Shown here: piece by piece, positions 26,802 through 36,467 of the stretch | Position numbering within the stretch: position 1 is the first letter of the stretch | Layout of the letters: each line of letters opens with the position of its first letter | Source of the DNA: Anaerotruncus sp. MC2020 | Lineage (GTDB): Bacteria; Bacillota; Clostridia; Oscillospirales; Ruminococcaceae | Direction: 5' to 3' | Assembly (NCBI GenBank): GCA_000701945.1 | Contig: KL370840.1 | Span: forward strand, 310,001-374,000 | DNA length: 64,000 nucleotides | Notes under the pieces: model-generated | What the model was told of the DNA's origin: nothing | Databases searched by the model: none | The model's input: only the letters and a program-made list of their open reading frames with translations | Program-made: the position numbers and the translations under genes

Positions 26802-27448
26802 CATGCCTTAAATAAGCATATATAAAAACGATATAAGGCTATATTTCGGCATTATCGGACAAACTACGTGAATTTCAACATAAATTCAGACAATATCAGG
26901 CTCTCTATGTGCATCATTACTATAGTCCGACTTTTTGAAATATGAATTAGTCAAAAAGCCTGTTTTATGAACAAAATCGAGCCTTTTTGCAGCTTTGCAT
27001 TTTATTTGCAAAAATGAGCAAATGTAAACCAAATAGTAACATAGCGATAACAATTGACACAATGTTGCAAAATACGATTCGTACAAATCAGCAGCAGATT
27101 TTGCAGCACTTTGCACAACTACGGATACGCCATTTTGTCACTAATGGTAGTTTCACGGGCGAAATATACAGACTGTAGTTCGATACACCGTCTATCAGTG
27201 TAACGATTTTGTAATATTTTGTTGCTATCAATTTTGATTTGTTCATACTCGCTCAATCTTACGTTCATATTTCGTTCATTTAATATGTGACATTTTGCTC
27301 TGATTCAACATGAAATCAGAGCTTATTTTGTAGTTAAAATGGAAAAAAATTCAAAAGTGTTGCTATTTTGAGCCAAATATGGTAGTATTATCACAGTCCG
27401 CTGGTCGGACGAAAATAACGAAATGCTTTTCGAGGAAAGGAAGAGTTT
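26802..27448. other. AT-rich spacer of about 650 bp, no gene recognised
   Basis: I see no ORF with a ribosome-binding site, tRNA or known riboswitch here. The A+T content is far above that of the flanking genes. The stretch contains several short dyads: CTTTTTGA...TCAAAAAG near 26930-26958, TTTGCA...TGCAAA near 26993-27010, and a 9-bp stem GCTCTGATT/AATCAGAGC followed by a T-rich tail near 27297-27330 that could terminate or attenuate. GTTCAT occurs three times at 27241-27280. A promoter for the next gene is plausible (TTGCTA at 27360 and TAGTAT at 27383, 17-nt spacer). A GTCCG/CGGAC hairpin lies in its leader. Confidence 0.5.
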
Positions 27449-28342
27449 ATGAGAAAAGCTAAAGTTGCAGCGATCATCGTCGGAGGCGTATCCACTTGCA
27501 TTTTTGGCGGACTCTTCGGTGTGTATGCAACAGCACCCATCGTGAGTCAAGTCGCTCCGAGCCATGATGTTGAAAACATCTACGAAGTCAAAAGCGAAGA
27601 ATTGGCAAATGTAGCTGCAGTAACTTCTATCAGAACAACCACCGCCACAACAAGCAGAAAGTTCAATACGACCACTAAGGCTAACGCCGCTAAGAAAAAC
27701 GTAAATATCGGGTCTGCGACTGCTTCAGCCGCATCCTTCTTCAAGAAGGACGAAGAAGAGACCCCCGCTCCTGCTCCCGCTCCCGCTCCTGCTGAGCCTA
27801 TCACAGAGGCTGAGACGGAGACCGTTGAGGTAACAGAGCCCGAGACAGAAGCTCCCACAACAGAAGCTGTTTACGTTGAACCCACTACAGAAGCTCCTAC
27901 CGAAGCTGCTGAGGAAGAAGAAGAGACCGAGCCTGTCACAGAGGCAGTCACAGAAGCTCCCACAGAAGCAGAGGTCGAGGTTGAGGTAGTAGTTGACGAG
28001 ACACCTTCTCTCCCCATCACTGACGCTGAATACATCATCTTATGTAACGCAGTTGCTCACGAAGCAGGATGCAGCTGGATAAGCGAGTATGACAAGGCTA
28101 AGGTAGTTGAGGTAATCATGAATCGTGTGAACAGCCCGAGATTCCCCAACTCCATTGAAGCAGTTCTTACTCAGCCCTATCAGTTCAGCGGCTCTTCGAG
28201 CTATGTATACCTCGGAACTTACTCATGTTACGTTACCGAGAGCGTCAAGAATGCAGTTGATCTTTACTTCAATGAGCCTGAATCGTTCACTCAGGGTTAC
28301 CTGAGCTTCTACGGCGACGGCTACAGAAATTATTTTTCATAA
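27449..28342 (+). CDS. SleB-type cell-wall hydrolase with low-complexity linker
   Basis: A predicted secreted or membrane-anchored peptidoglycan hydrolase of 297 residues. One N-terminal hydrophobic helix (about 7-29) is followed by a Thr-rich then Pro/Ala/Glu/Thr-rich linker (about 60-188; repeats such as TEAPTEA and a run of AP). The C-terminal ~110 residues form a hydrolase domain of the SleB/CwlJ kind: ILCNAVAHEAGCSWISEYDK with the likely catalytic Glu, VVEVIMNRVNSPRFPNSIE and QPYQFSG. The linker suits a protein crossing the cell wall. A GAGGAAAGGAAG site precedes the ATG. It is a single-gene unit. Confidence 0.88.
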   Translation: MRKAKVAAIIVGGVSTCIFGGLFGVYATAPIVSQVAPSHDVENIYEVKSEELANVAAVTSIRTTTATTSRKFNTTTKANAAKKNVNIGSATASAASFFKKDEEETPAPAPAPAPAEPITEAETETVEVTEPETEAPTTEAVYVEPTTEAPTEAAEEEEETEPVTEAVTEAPTEAEVEVEVVVDETPSLPITDAEYIILCNAVAHEAGCSWISEYDKAKVVEVIMNRVNSPRFPNSIEAVLTQPYQFSGSSSYVYLGTYSCYVTESVKNAVDLYFNEPESFTQGYLSFYGDGYRNYFS

Positions 28343-28383
28343 TCAGCAAAAACCTTAAAAACAAAAACTTGTACAAAAGTTAG

Positions 28384-28412
28384 GGACTCTCGAACAAGAG
28401 AGTCCTTTTTTT
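28384..28412 (+). terminator. Terminator of the hydrolase gene
   Basis: 8-bp stem GGACTCTC/GAGAGTCC followed by seven T residues. Confidence 0.92.
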
Positions 28413-28467
28413 GTCCTCTTATAAAACGCTGTTTCATCTAATTTTCATTTTTATCACATATTACCTG

Positions 28468-28496
28468 TTGTTTTTTTCGGAAAAGTATGTTATAAT
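28468..28496 (+). promoter_or_regulatory. Promoter of ftsH
   Basis: TTGTTT at 28468-28473 and TATAAT at 28491-28496 with a 17-nt spacer. Confidence 0.75.
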
Positions 28497-28527
28497 TTTG
28501 TCATAACAGCGAAAAGGAGTTGTTTCA

Positions 28528-30357
28528 ATGAAGGACGATAAGGGCTATATCAAACGGATAATAGGCTTCATTGCTTTTTCCGTAATTGGTCTGCTCGTTA
28601 TAAATGCTCTGCTCAAGCCTGCTCTTACAAAGGCTCAGGCTAAGGAGACGAATTACAGCTTTTTCCTCAATCAGGTCGATGAAGGAAGAGTTACACAGGT
28701 CAAGATAGAAAGCAACGAGATACGATTCGTCGTTGTTGACGATGAGGGCAACGAGAAGCGCTATTCTACGTATAAGATGGACGACCCCGACCTCGTGTCC
28801 CGCCTCCATGAGCACGGCGAGATAATATTCAATGAGAGCTACCAGCAGAACAGTCTGCTTATCAGCTTCCTCGTGAGCTGGGTACTGCCGATAGTCGGCT
28901 TCATGCTCATAGGCAATCTCCTCATCAGAGGAATGTCCAAGCACCTCGGCGGCAACGCTATGTCATTCGGCAAGAGCAACGCGAAGATTTACGTCAAGGC
29001 TCAGACTGGCAAGACCTTCGACGACGTTGCGGGTCAGGACGAGGCTAAAGAAGCTCTCGAGGAAATAGTCGACTTCCTGCACAATCCGAACAAATACGCC
29101 GAGATTGGCGCAGACCTCCCCAAGGGTGCTCTCCTTGTCGGACCTCCCGGTACAGGTAAGACCCTGCTCGCTCAGGCAGTCGCCGGCGAGGCTAACGTCC
29201 CGTTTTTCTCGATTTCGGGCTCTGAGTTCGTGGAGATGTTCGTCGGCATGGGCGCGGCAAAGGTGCGCGACCTCTTCAAGCAGGCGAATGACAAGGCTCC
29301 GTGTATCGTGTTCATCGACGAGATTGATACCATAGGCAAGAAGCGCGACGGCAGCATCGGCGGCAACGACGAACGCGAGCAGACGCTGAATCAGCTTCTC
29401 ACTGAGATGGACGGCTTCGACGGCAAAAAGGGCGTTGTTATCCTCGCGGCGACCAACCGTCCCGAGTCGCTCGACCCTGCCCTCCTCCGCCCCGGACGCT
29501 TCGACAGGCGCATTCCCGCGGAGCTCCCCGACCTCGCAGGACGTGTTGCTATTCTGAAGGTTCACGCGAAGAAGGTCAAGACCGAGGAAGAAATCGACTA
29601 CAACGCTATCGCACGCGCTACGGCAGGTGCATCGGGCGCTGAGCTCGCCAATATCATCAATGAGGCGGCTCTGAGAGCCGTCAGAAACGGCAGAAAGCTC
29701 GTCAACCAGTCCGACCTCGAGGAGAGTGTAGAAGTCGTTATCGCGGGCTATCAGCGCAAGAATGCGGTCATCTCACAGAAGGAGAAGGAGATAATCGCCT
29801 ACCACGAGATAGGTCACGCTCTTGTTGCGGCAAAGCAGAAGGACGCCGCTCCCGTACATAAGATAACGATAATCCCGCGTACAAGCGGCGCGCTCGGCTA
29901 CACCATGCAGGTCGACGAGGGCGAGAAGTTCCTGATGACGAAGGAGGAGGCTCTCGCGCGTATCGCTACACTCACGGGCGGACGCTCGGCTGAGGAGCTC
30001 ATCTTCAACAGCTGTACGAGCGGCGCCTCCAACGACATAGAGCAGGCTACAAAGCTCGCACGCGCAATGGTGACACGCTTCGGCATGAGCGACAGCTTCG
30101 ATATGATAGCGCTCGAGACTGTAACGAACCAGTACCTCGGCGGAGACACGGCACTCGCCTGCTCGCCCGAGACTGCCGCTCGCATAGACGAGGAGGTCAA
30201 CTCTATCGTCAGGACGTCGCACGAGACGGCGGCGCAGATACTCCGCGACAATATCGACAAGCTCCACGAGCTCGCACATTTCCTGCTCGAAAAGGAGACT
30301 ATCACAGGCGAGGAGTTCATGGAGATACTCAACAAAGAGCCCGAGCCTGTTGTATAA
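28528..30357 (+). CDS. ftsH: ATP-dependent zinc metalloprotease FtsH
   Basis: Membrane-bound AAA+ protease of 609 residues that degrades misfolded membrane proteins and regulators. Two transmembrane helices flank a small extracytoplasmic domain (about 9-30 and 108-132). The AAA core has Walker [13 protein letters not shown] (near 205), the pore segment [15 protein letters not shown], Walker [15 protein letters not shown] and the second region of homology [19 protein letters not shown]. The zinc site is HEIGH (near 430; HEAGH is usual) with the distal Asp in SNDIEQAT. Strong AAGGAG site. It stands alone between two terminators. Confidence 0.97.
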   Translation: MKDDKGYIKRIIGFIAFSVIGLLVINALLKPALTKAQAKETNYSFFLNQVDEGRVTQVKIESNEIRFVVVDDEGNEKRYSTYKMDDPDLVSRLHEHGEIIFNESYQQNSLLISFLVSWVLPIVGFMLIGNLLIRGMSKHLGGNAMSFGKSNAKIYVKAQTGKTFDDVAGQDEAKEALEEIVDFLHNPNKYAEIGADLPKGALLVGPPGTGKTLLAQAVAGEANVPFFSISGSEFVEMFVGMGAAKVRDLFKQANDKAPCIVFIDEIDTIGKKRDGSIGGNDEREQTLNQLLTEMDGFDGKKGVVILAATNRPESLDPALLRPGRFDRRIPAELPDLAGRVAILKVHAKKVKTEEEIDYNAIARATAGASGAELANIINEAALRAVRNGRKLVNQSDLEESVEVVIAGYQRKNAVISQKEKEIIAYHEIGHALVAAKQKDAAPVHKITIIPRTSGALGYTMQVDEGEKFLMTKEEALARIATLTGGRSAEELIFNSCTSGASNDIEQATKLARAMVTRFGMSDSFDMIALETVTNQYLGGDTALACSPETAARIDEEVNSIVRTSHETAAQILRDNIDKLHELAHFLLEKETITGEEFMEILNKEPEPVV

Positions 30358-30364
30358 AAAAATG

Positions 30365-30391
30365 CCTCTCCCGCTTCGGGAGAGGTTTTTC
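30365..30391 (+). terminator. Terminator of ftsH
   Basis: 9-bp stem CCTCTCCCG/CGGGAGAGG with a three-base loop, then five T residues. Confidence 0.92.
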
Positions 30392-30402
30392 TTTGTAAAG
30401 GC

Positions 30403-30431
30403 TTGACTATTTCGACAAAATATGAGATAAT
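30403..30431 (+). promoter_or_regulatory. Promoter of the small export protein gene
   Basis: TTGACT at 30403-30408 and GATAAT at 30426-30431, 17-nt spacer. Confidence 0.75.
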
Positions 30432-30463
30432 AGAAAAGATGTTTGAAGGAAAGGATAATCAAA

Positions 30464-30982
30464 ATGAGAGAAATTACCGAGACTATGACCGCATGGCTCG
30501 CCGAGCACGGCATACCCGAGTGGCTGATACCGCTCGTTGTGTCGCTTTTTCCGATAGTTGAGCTCCGCGGAGGCATAATCGCCGCACGTCTGCTCAATCT
30601 CGAACTGTGGAAGGCTATATGGGTCTGCATGATAGGCAATATCATACCGATACCGTTCATACTGCTGTTCATCGACAAGATATTTGAATTCATAAAAAAG
30701 CATGAGATACCTGTTCTGTGTCCGTTTGTCAACTTTCTCGAGAAGAAGGCTCTCAACAAGAGCGAGAAAATGGAGCGCGGAGAGTTCTTCTTCCTGCTCT
30801 TTTTCGTAGGCATACCGCTACCAGGCACAGGCGCGTGGACAGGCTCGCTGATAGCTGTACTGCGCCGCATACCGCTGAAAAAAAGCGTGCCCGCGATATT
30901 CCTCGGACTCTGCCTCGCGTCCGCGATAATGTGTACGCTGTGCTACGGCTTCCCCGAGGTATTTGCTAAGATGTTCGGATAA
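30464..30982 (+). CDS. Putative small multidrug export family membrane protein
   Basis: A 172-residue membrane protein of the family annotated as putative small multi-drug export proteins (Pfam PF06695 type). The signature is visible in ISLFPIVELRGGI-like residues near the N-terminus (VSLFPIVELRGGIIAARLL) and in FVGIPLPGTGAWTGSLIA near 110-127. About four transmembrane segments are predicted. The actual substrate is unknown, and the family name is historical. I chose the ATG at 30464 over one at 30443 because of the GGAAAGG site upstream. Confidence 0.85.
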   Translation: MREITETMTAWLAEHGIPEWLIPLVVSLFPIVELRGGIIAARLLNLELWKAIWVCMIGNIIPIPFILLFIDKIFEFIKKHEIPVLCPFVNFLEKKALNKSEKMERGEFFFLLFFVGIPLPGTGAWTGSLIAVLRRIPLKKSVPAIFLGLCLASAIMCTLCYGFPEVFAKMFG

Positions 30983-30984
30983 AA

Positions 30985-31110
30985 AACAAGGAGTACCAAA
31001 GGGGAGCCCCCTTTGGCGGTTTCGCAGGATACCGAATATGTACCGTAAATTTACGGCTCGGTAGCCCACAAATTCCGCTAAGGGAAGCACTCTAATGGTA
31101 CTCCTTTATT
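30985..31110. other. Multi-branched structured element / bidirectional terminator
   Basis: An approximately 120-bp imperfect palindrome between convergent genes. The outer arms AAGGAGTACCA (30988-30998) and TGGTACTCCTT (31096-31106) pair perfectly. Inside are a hairpin CCAAAGGGG/CCCCTTTGG (30996-31016), a palindrome CCGTAAATTTACGG (31043-31056) enclosed by TACCG (31030-31034) and CGGTA (31059-31063), and another small dyad near 31073-31086. T-rich tracts follow the outer stem on both strands. It is at least a bidirectional terminator; the branched core suggests a structured RNA or a small repeat element. Confidence 0.7.
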
Positions 31111-31112
31111 TG

Positions 31113-32903
31113 TTATATGAACGCCTGCTTTTTCAGTATCGACGTTATCAGCCTGCCGAGGACGGCAAAATAGTTCATGTCCGAGACCGACCACTTCTTG
31201 AACCTCCCGACATAACAGAACGACACCATGCCCTTTATGAGGCTCTCGTCCGTCATTAGGTACTGCATAGCGCCGCCGATGTTCTCCTCGGTGAGCTGAC
31301 GGAACGCATCATCCTCGCGTCCCTCGAGCTCGTTGACGTTGTCTATCGCGAACAGCCCGTCTCCCGAGAAATGGGAGGTGTACTCCCCTTTCAGCAGATA
31401 TGCCGCGTTTCTCGACGAGGCGTTCGAGCAGCTGAGTATCAGGTCCATATTGTTACCAGTGAATACGCAGATGTCGTCGAGGTCGAACGCCGAGCGTATC
31501 TGCTCGAGGAGCACCGATATATCAGGAACTCTGCCGAAAACGAGGCTCTCGGCAAGTCCCGCCGCAAAGGCGAGCTTTTCGGAGGTGTCCTTCTGCGAGC
31601 TGAGATAGACTATCTTCTTGTCAACATCCTTCTCGACGGGACCGTGCTTCTCGATATCGTAGATGACATAGCGGTTCTGACCCTTCTCCTGCGCGATATA
31701 CAGGGCTTTGTCCGCCTGCATGAAGAGCTCGTCGTAGTCGGAGCTATCCGACGGATAGGTCGATACGCCCATGGAGCACGTCACGCGGAAGCTCTCGAAG
31801 CGGTCACCAAAGGCAAGCTCGATATTGGTTCTTATCGCTCGCAGTACGCCGCGGAGGTCCTCCTCGTCGCGCGTATTCTCGAGCACTATCAGGAAGCCTC
31901 CGCCGCTGATGCGTCCCGCAATGCCGCGGATGCCTATCTGCCGCTTTATTATGTTTGCCGCGGTATATATGACCTCGTCGCCGAAGAGGTGACCGTAGCC
32001 CGAGTTGATATCGGTAAAGTTGTCGATATCGAGTATGACGAGATTAACGCTGTGATTCGGCTTTGAGGTGATGATATTCTTCGCGAACATCGTGACCGTT
32101 CGCTTGTTGAGCAGTCCCGAAAGCGAGTCCTTATTCGCCTCGATGGCGAGATTTGTCTCCTTCGTCTTCTGACGGGAGTTTATCACAGATATTATACCGT
32201 TGACCTTGCGCGAATCGGGAGCGTCGTACCGCGTGATACCGCGGAAAAGGCACATCTCGCGGCTCCTTCCGTTCGTCAGTATCGACGACTCGAGCTCGTA
32301 ATCGAAGCGGTAGACGCCGTTCTTGATATCGCGGCACAGAGTGTTGAAGGTCTCGATATAACGCGAGAGCACCCAGCCGTGCTCGACAGCTTCGGCCTGC
32401 CAGTGCTCGAGCTCATCGTCCGCGAGCACTATCTCGCGGCAGCAGTCGAACATATAAATGCGGATATGGCGAGTCTCAAAGCTGTACTCGAACGCGAGGT
32501 CGGAGGTCAGGCTGAGGATATATCTGTACTCGCTCAGCGCCTTCTCGCGGGAGCGGGAAATGCCGTCGAGAGAGAATACGTCGCTGAGCTCAATCGAATA
32601 GAGCGGCTCCTCGCCTGTCTCGTCGATGAGCTTCACGGAGGCGAGCACCCAGCGCAGAAGTCCGTTCACGCCTGTCATGCGGATAACGGTGCGCTGGACT
32701 GTCCCCGCCTCAGCCTTTGCGAGGCAGTCCTCGAGGCGCGGAAAATCCGCCTCGTCAACAGTACGTTTGATAGAATATGTAACATTGTTGCCGAAATAGC
32801 TGAAGAAGGCTTCACTGCCGCTCTGGGTATGGAAGCTGCTGTCAACTATTACGTGGCCAATGGAGTATAAAGTGCGTGGATATGCGAAATTATTGCTGTT
32901 CAA
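31113..32903 (-). CDS. Sensory protein with degenerate GGDEF domain
   Basis: A 596-residue cytoplasmic protein. N-terminal PAS-like regions (about 10-115 and 130-240) precede a GGDEF domain (about 265-425) recognisable from DSLSGLLNKRTVTMF, VNLVILDIDNFTDINSGYGHLFGDEV and the C-terminal FRVTCSMGVSTYPSD...ADKALYIAQEKGQNRY. The active-site motif is SGGGF (in GRISGGGFLIV) in place of GGDEF, so it lacks the acidic catalytic residues and should not make cyclic di-GMP. The C-terminal ~150 residues look GAF-like. The start is placed at TTG 32903 because GAGG lies 8 nt before it, while the ATG at 32909 sits on top of the site. Confidence 0.85.
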   Translation of the reverse strand: MNSNNFAYPRTLYSIGHVIVDSSFHTQSGSEAFFSYFGNNVTYSIKRTVDEADFPRLEDCLAKAEAGTVQRTVIRMTGVNGLLRWVLASVKLIDETGEEPLYSIELSDVFSLDGISRSREKALSEYRYILSLTSDLAFEYSFETRHIRIYMFDCCREIVLADDELEHWQAEAVEHGWVLSRYIETFNTLCRDIKNGVYRFDYELESSILTNGRSREMCLFRGITRYDAPDSRKVNGIISVINSRQKTKETNLAIEANKDSLSGLLNKRTVTMFAKNIITSKPNHSVNLVILDIDNFTDINSGYGHLFGDEVIYTAANIIKRQIGIRGIAGRISGGGFLIVLENTRDEEDLRGVLRAIRTNIELAFGDRFESFRVTCSMGVSTYPSDSSDYDELFMQADKALYIAQEKGQNRYVIYDIEKHGPVEKDVDKKIVYLSSQKDTSEKLAFAAGLAESLVFGRVPDISVLLEQIRSAFDLDDICVFTGNNMDLILSCSNASSRNAAYLLKGEYTSHFSGDGLFAIDNVNELEGREDDAFRQLTEENIGGAMQYLMTDESLIKGMVSFCYVGRFKKWSVSDMNYFAVLGRLITSILKKQAFI

Positions 32904-33047
32904 AAGCATCACCTCATTCTGATATCTATTATATCACGGCAAGCAAAAACGGTCAAGTAAAATCTGTAAAAGTCGTTCACAAAAAATTAACAATTAATCG
33001 CGTGACATAATCACTCAACTGATGTATAATATTCTTATAGAATCATC

Positions 33048-33080
33048 AGGAGGCGCGGCTGATGCCGCTTCATTGAAATG
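33048..33080 (+). promoter_or_regulatory. Leader hairpin between ribosome-binding site and start codon
   Basis: The AGGAGG site near 33048 is about 25 nt from the ATG of the transporter gene. Between them lies GCGGC-TGAT-GCCGC, a stem that would bring the site to a normal distance. The loop also contains an ATG that opens a four-codon frame (MPLH, stop at 33074-33076) ending just before the true start. Either folding or translation of this mini-ORF could tune expression. Confidence 0.45.
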
Positions 33081-34340
33081 GATAAAAAGTACCTAAAGCG
33101 GTATGTTTCTATCGCAGTGATAGCTATCATATCGTGTCTGATAATAAAGAATTTCTCGTTTTTCGGCAAACTCCTGTCAATCGGAGCAAAGTCGCTCTAC
33201 CCTCTCGCTCTCGGAGCCGTCATCGCGTACATCATCAATATCATCATGCGCTGGTATGAGTCGAAATACTTCCCCAAAAGCGAAAAAAAGTTCATCAAGG
33301 TCACACGGCGACCTGTATGCCTTGTGCTTTCGATACTCAGCGCAGTCGCGATACTCGCTCTCGTACTGAATATAATCGTACCTGAGATAATCAACGCGGT
33401 CAAGCTCATAACCATGAAAGTGCCGCCGATGTTCAACGACTGCAAGGTCTTCATACTGAAAAAGCTCAGCGAGTACCCAGAGCTTCAGCAGCAGGCAAAT
33501 GACATCTTCAACGAGTTTGACGTAAAGGAGCTCGACTGGTCATCGGTAACGGAAAATGTTTCATATTTCGTAAGACACGGCGTTATAGGCATCATCAGCT
33601 CCGCTGTGGGCATCGTCAGCACTGTGGCAGGCTATGTCACCAACTACATCATAGCTTTAATCTTCGCGATATATCTGCTACTGCGCAAGGACAAGATACT
33701 CGCTGATGTGAACCGCATACAGGCTGCATATTTCAGCGAAAAATTCAACAGGATAATCAACCGCGTATGCAAAACGGCTCACGAATCCTTCCGCAACTTC
33801 TTCGTTGGTCAGTTCATCGAGGCGATAATCCTCGGCTCGCTGTGCTTCATCGGCATGACGATACTAAAGCTCCCCTACGCGGCAATGAGCGGTACGCTCG
33901 TCGGAGTAACCGCCCTTATCCCCATTGTAGGAGCCTTCCTCGGAGCGGGCATAAGCGCGTTCATCATCATGACGGAGAACCCGATGCAAGCTCTGATATT
34001 CGTTATCTTCCTCATTATTCTACAGCAGTTCGAGGGCAACATCATATACCCGAAGGTAGTCGGCGATTCTATCGGGCTGCCTGGCATATGGGTGCTCGCG
34101 GCAGTTACTGTCGGCGGCGGACTGTTCGGCATCGTTGGTATGCTCGTAGGAGTACCGCTCGCGGCGACCGTGTACAAGCTGTCGTTCGACGTGCTTGAGG
34201 CGAGGGAGCGAAAGCTTGGTATTGCTCCGCCTGTATCTGAAACAGAAAAAAAAACAAAAATAAAAGAAAAAAGGACAAAAAAGAAAGAGAAACAGCTCGT
34301 CAAAACCGAAAAATCAGCAAGTAATAAAAAGGAGTCTTGA
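33078..34340 (+). CDS. AI-2E family transporter
   Basis: A 420-residue membrane protein of the AI-2E (PerM/TqsA, PF01594) family. About eight transmembrane segments are visible, with the family pattern of early helices, a central amphipathic stretch (about 110-165) and the conserved FVGQFIEAIILGSLCFIG, PYAAMSGTLVGVTALIPIVG and FLIILQQFEGNIIYPKVVG. Known members export small molecules (autoinducer-2) or act as Na+/H+ antiporters; the substrate cannot be set from sequence. The C-terminal ~45 residues are a very Lys-rich hydrophilic tail. It ends 3 nt before the pyruvate formate-lyase gene, so the genes may be co-transcribed. Confidence 0.92.
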   Translation: MDKKYLKRYVSIAVIAIISCLIIKNFSFFGKLLSIGAKSLYPLALGAVIAYIINIIMRWYESKYFPKSEKKFIKVTRRPVCLVLSILSAVAILALVLNIIVPEIINAVKLITMKVPPMFNDCKVFILKKLSEYPELQQQANDIFNEFDVKELDWSSVTENVSYFVRHGVIGIISSAVGIVSTVAGYVTNYIIALIFAIYLLLRKDKILADVNRIQAAYFSEKFNRIINRVCKTAHESFRNFFVGQFIEAIILGSLCFIGMTILKLPYAAMSGTLVGVTALIPIVGAFLGAGISAFIIMTENPMQALIFVIFLIILQQFEGNIIYPKVVGDSIGLPGIWVLAAVTVGGGLFGIVGMLVGVPLAATVYKLSFDVLEARERKLGIAPPVSETEKKTKIKEKRTKKKEKQLVKTEKSASNKKES

Positions 34341-34343
34341 TGT

Positions 34344-36467
34344 ATGTTTGAATATCTGAAGGAATTTCCCAAGGAATGGGAGGGCTTCACCGAGGAAAGA
34401 TGGTGCAATACTTCCATAAACGTAAGGAATTTCATTAAGCACAACTACACTCCCTACGACGGCGATGACAGCTTTCTCGCCCCTCCCACAGAGGCTACAA
34501 AGAAGCTCTGGGACGAGGTCATGGAGCTCTCGCGTCAGGAGCGCGAGGCGGGCGGAGTCCTCGACATGGACACTAAAATAATCTCGACCATTACCTCCCA
34601 CGGAGCAGGCTACATTGACAAGGACCTCGAGCAGATAGTCGGTCTCCAGACGGACAAGCCCTTGAAGCGCGCATTACAGCCATTTGGCGGCATTCGTATG
34701 GCTCAGCAGGCGTGCAAGGAGTACGGCTATGAGGTAGACCCTGAGGTCGTAGAGATATTCACCAAGTACCGCAAGACCCACAATCAGGGCGTTTTTGACG
34801 CATATACTCCCGAGATGAGACTCGCGCGCCACTCCGCGATACTGACAGGTCTCCCCGACGCATACGGCAGAGGTCGTATAATCGGCGACTACAGGCGTGT
34901 TGCGCTATACGGCGTTGATATCCTCATCAAGGACAAAAAGCATCAGATAGATACAGCACTCGCGAGAATGACCTCGAGGAATATCCGTCTCCGTGAGGAG
35001 CTTGCCGAGCAGGTCCGCGCTCTCGAGGACCTCAAGAAGCTCGGTGAGATATACGGCTTCGATATCTCCAAGCCCGCCGCTAACGCCAAGGAAGCTGTAC
35101 AGTGGCTGTACTTCGGCTACCTTGCCGCAGTCAAGGAGCAGAACGGCGCGGCTATGTCCCTCGGACGCACATCCACATTCCTCGATATCTATATCCAGCG
35201 TGACCTCGACCGCGGTCTCATCACCGAGGAACAGGCTCAGGAGCTCATCGACCACTTCATCATGAAGCTCCGCATCGTCAAGTTCGCGCGCACTCCCGAG
35301 TATAACGAGCTTTTCTCGGGCGACCCGACATGGATAACCGAGTCTATCGGCGGTATTCTCGTCGACGGTCACCACCTCGTAACAAAGAACAGCTTCCGCT
35401 ATCTGCACACCCTCGATAACCTCGGCACAGCTCCCGAGCCGAATATGACGGTGCTGTGGTCGACGAAGCTCCCCCGCAATTTCAAGGTCTACTGTGCGAA
35501 GATGTCGATAAAGACCTCGTCTATCCAGTACGAGAACGACGACATGATGCGTGAGATACACGGCGACGACTACGCTATCGCGTGCTGTGTATCATCAATG
35601 GTAGTCGGCAAGGAGATGCAGTTCTTCGGAGCGAGAGCAAACCTCGCTAAGTGCCTGCTCTACGCGATAAACGGCGGCGTGGACGAGCGTCTCGGCATTC
35701 AGGTCGGACCCAAGTTCCGCCCTGTTGAAGGCGATTACCTCGACTTTGACGATGTATGGGCAAAGTACAAGGATATGATGGAGTGGCTCGCGGGACTGTA
35801 CGTAAACACCCTCAACGTCATCCACTATATGCACGATAAGTACAGCTACGAGAGACTGCAAATGGCTCTTCATGACCGCGACGTCAAGCGCTATTTCGCG
35901 ACGGGTATTGCAGGTCTGTCAGTAGTCGCTGATTCGCTCTCGGCTATCAAGTACGCAAAGGTAAAGGCTATCCGCAAGGATATCGAGATAAAGGACAAGG
36001 CAGGCAATGTCATTGACGTAGCTAAGAATGTGGTCGTTGACTACGAGATTGAGGGAGACTTCCCCAAGTACGGCAATAACGACGACCGCGTCGACCAGAT
36101 AGCCTGCACGCTCGTCCGCTACTTCATGGACTGCATCAGGAAGCACCACACATACCGCGATAGCGTTCCGACGATGTCGATTCTCACTATCACATCGAAC
36201 GTCGTATACGGCAAGAAGACAGGCAATACTCCCGACGGGCGCAAGCAGGGCGTGCCGCTCGCTCCAGGAGCTAACCCCATGCACGGCAGAGATACTCACG
36301 GAGCTGTAGCTTCGCTCTCGTCCGTTGCAAAGCTCCCCTTCCGCAACGCTCAGGACGGTATATCCAACACGTTCTCGATAATCCCCGACGCTCTCGGTAA
36401 GGATATGCAGGTTTTCGCGGGCGACCTCGACCTCGACAGGCTCGCGGCGGAGGCTGACAATGAATAA
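34344..36467 (+). CDS. pflB: Pyruvate formate-lyase core subunit lacking the glycyl-radical domain
   Basis: Converts pyruvate and CoA to acetyl-CoA and formate. The 707 residues match PFL from the N-terminus ([14 protein letters not shown]) through the active-site Cys pair in [16 protein letters not shown] (near 412-428) and the late region [17 protein letters not shown] and [15 protein letters not shown]. The chain stops about where the normal ~750-residue enzyme would continue into the glycyl-radical domain. There is no RVSGY motif in this ORF; the motif is encoded by a separate gene 219 nt downstream. It overlaps the next small ORF by 8 nt. An AGGAG site precedes the start. The activating enzyme PflA is not in the window. 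Confidence 0.93.
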   Translation: MFEYLKEFPKEWEGFTEERWCNTSINVRNFIKHNYTPYDGDDSFLAPPTEATKKLWDEVMELSRQEREAGGVLDMDTKIISTITSHGAGYIDKDLEQIVGLQTDKPLKRALQPFGGIRMAQQACKEYGYEVDPEVVEIFTKYRKTHNQGVFDAYTPEMRLARHSAILTGLPDAYGRGRIIGDYRRVALYGVDILIKDKKHQIDTALARMTSRNIRLREELAEQVRALEDLKKLGEIYGFDISKPAANAKEAVQWLYFGYLAAVKEQNGAAMSLGRTSTFLDIYIQRDLDRGLITEEQAQELIDHFIMKLRIVKFARTPEYNELFSGDPTWITESIGGILVDGHHLVTKNSFRYLHTLDNLGTAPEPNMTVLWSTKLPRNFKVYCAKMSIKTSSIQYENDDMMREIHGDDYAIACCVSSMVVGKEMQFFGARANLAKCLLYAINGGVDERLGIQVGPKFRPVEGDYLDFDDVWAKYKDMMEWLAGLYVNTLNVIHYMHDKYSYERLQMALHDRDVKRYFATGIAGLSVVADSLSAIKYAKVKAIRKDIEIKDKAGNVIDVAKNVVVDYEIEGDFPKYGNNDDRVDQIACTLVRYFMDCIRKHHTYRDSVPTMSILTITSNVVYGKKTGNTPDGRKQGVPLAPGANPMHGRDTHGAVASLSSVAKLPFRNAQDGISNTFSIIPDALGKDMQVFAGDLDLDRLAAEADNE

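Noticed and set aside
26802-27448. Chromosomal origin beside the DnaD/DnaI-like genes
   Set aside because: No cluster of TTATCCACA-type DnaA boxes and no dnaA or dnaN nearby; TTATCACA near 27390 and 28451 lacks a base of the box.
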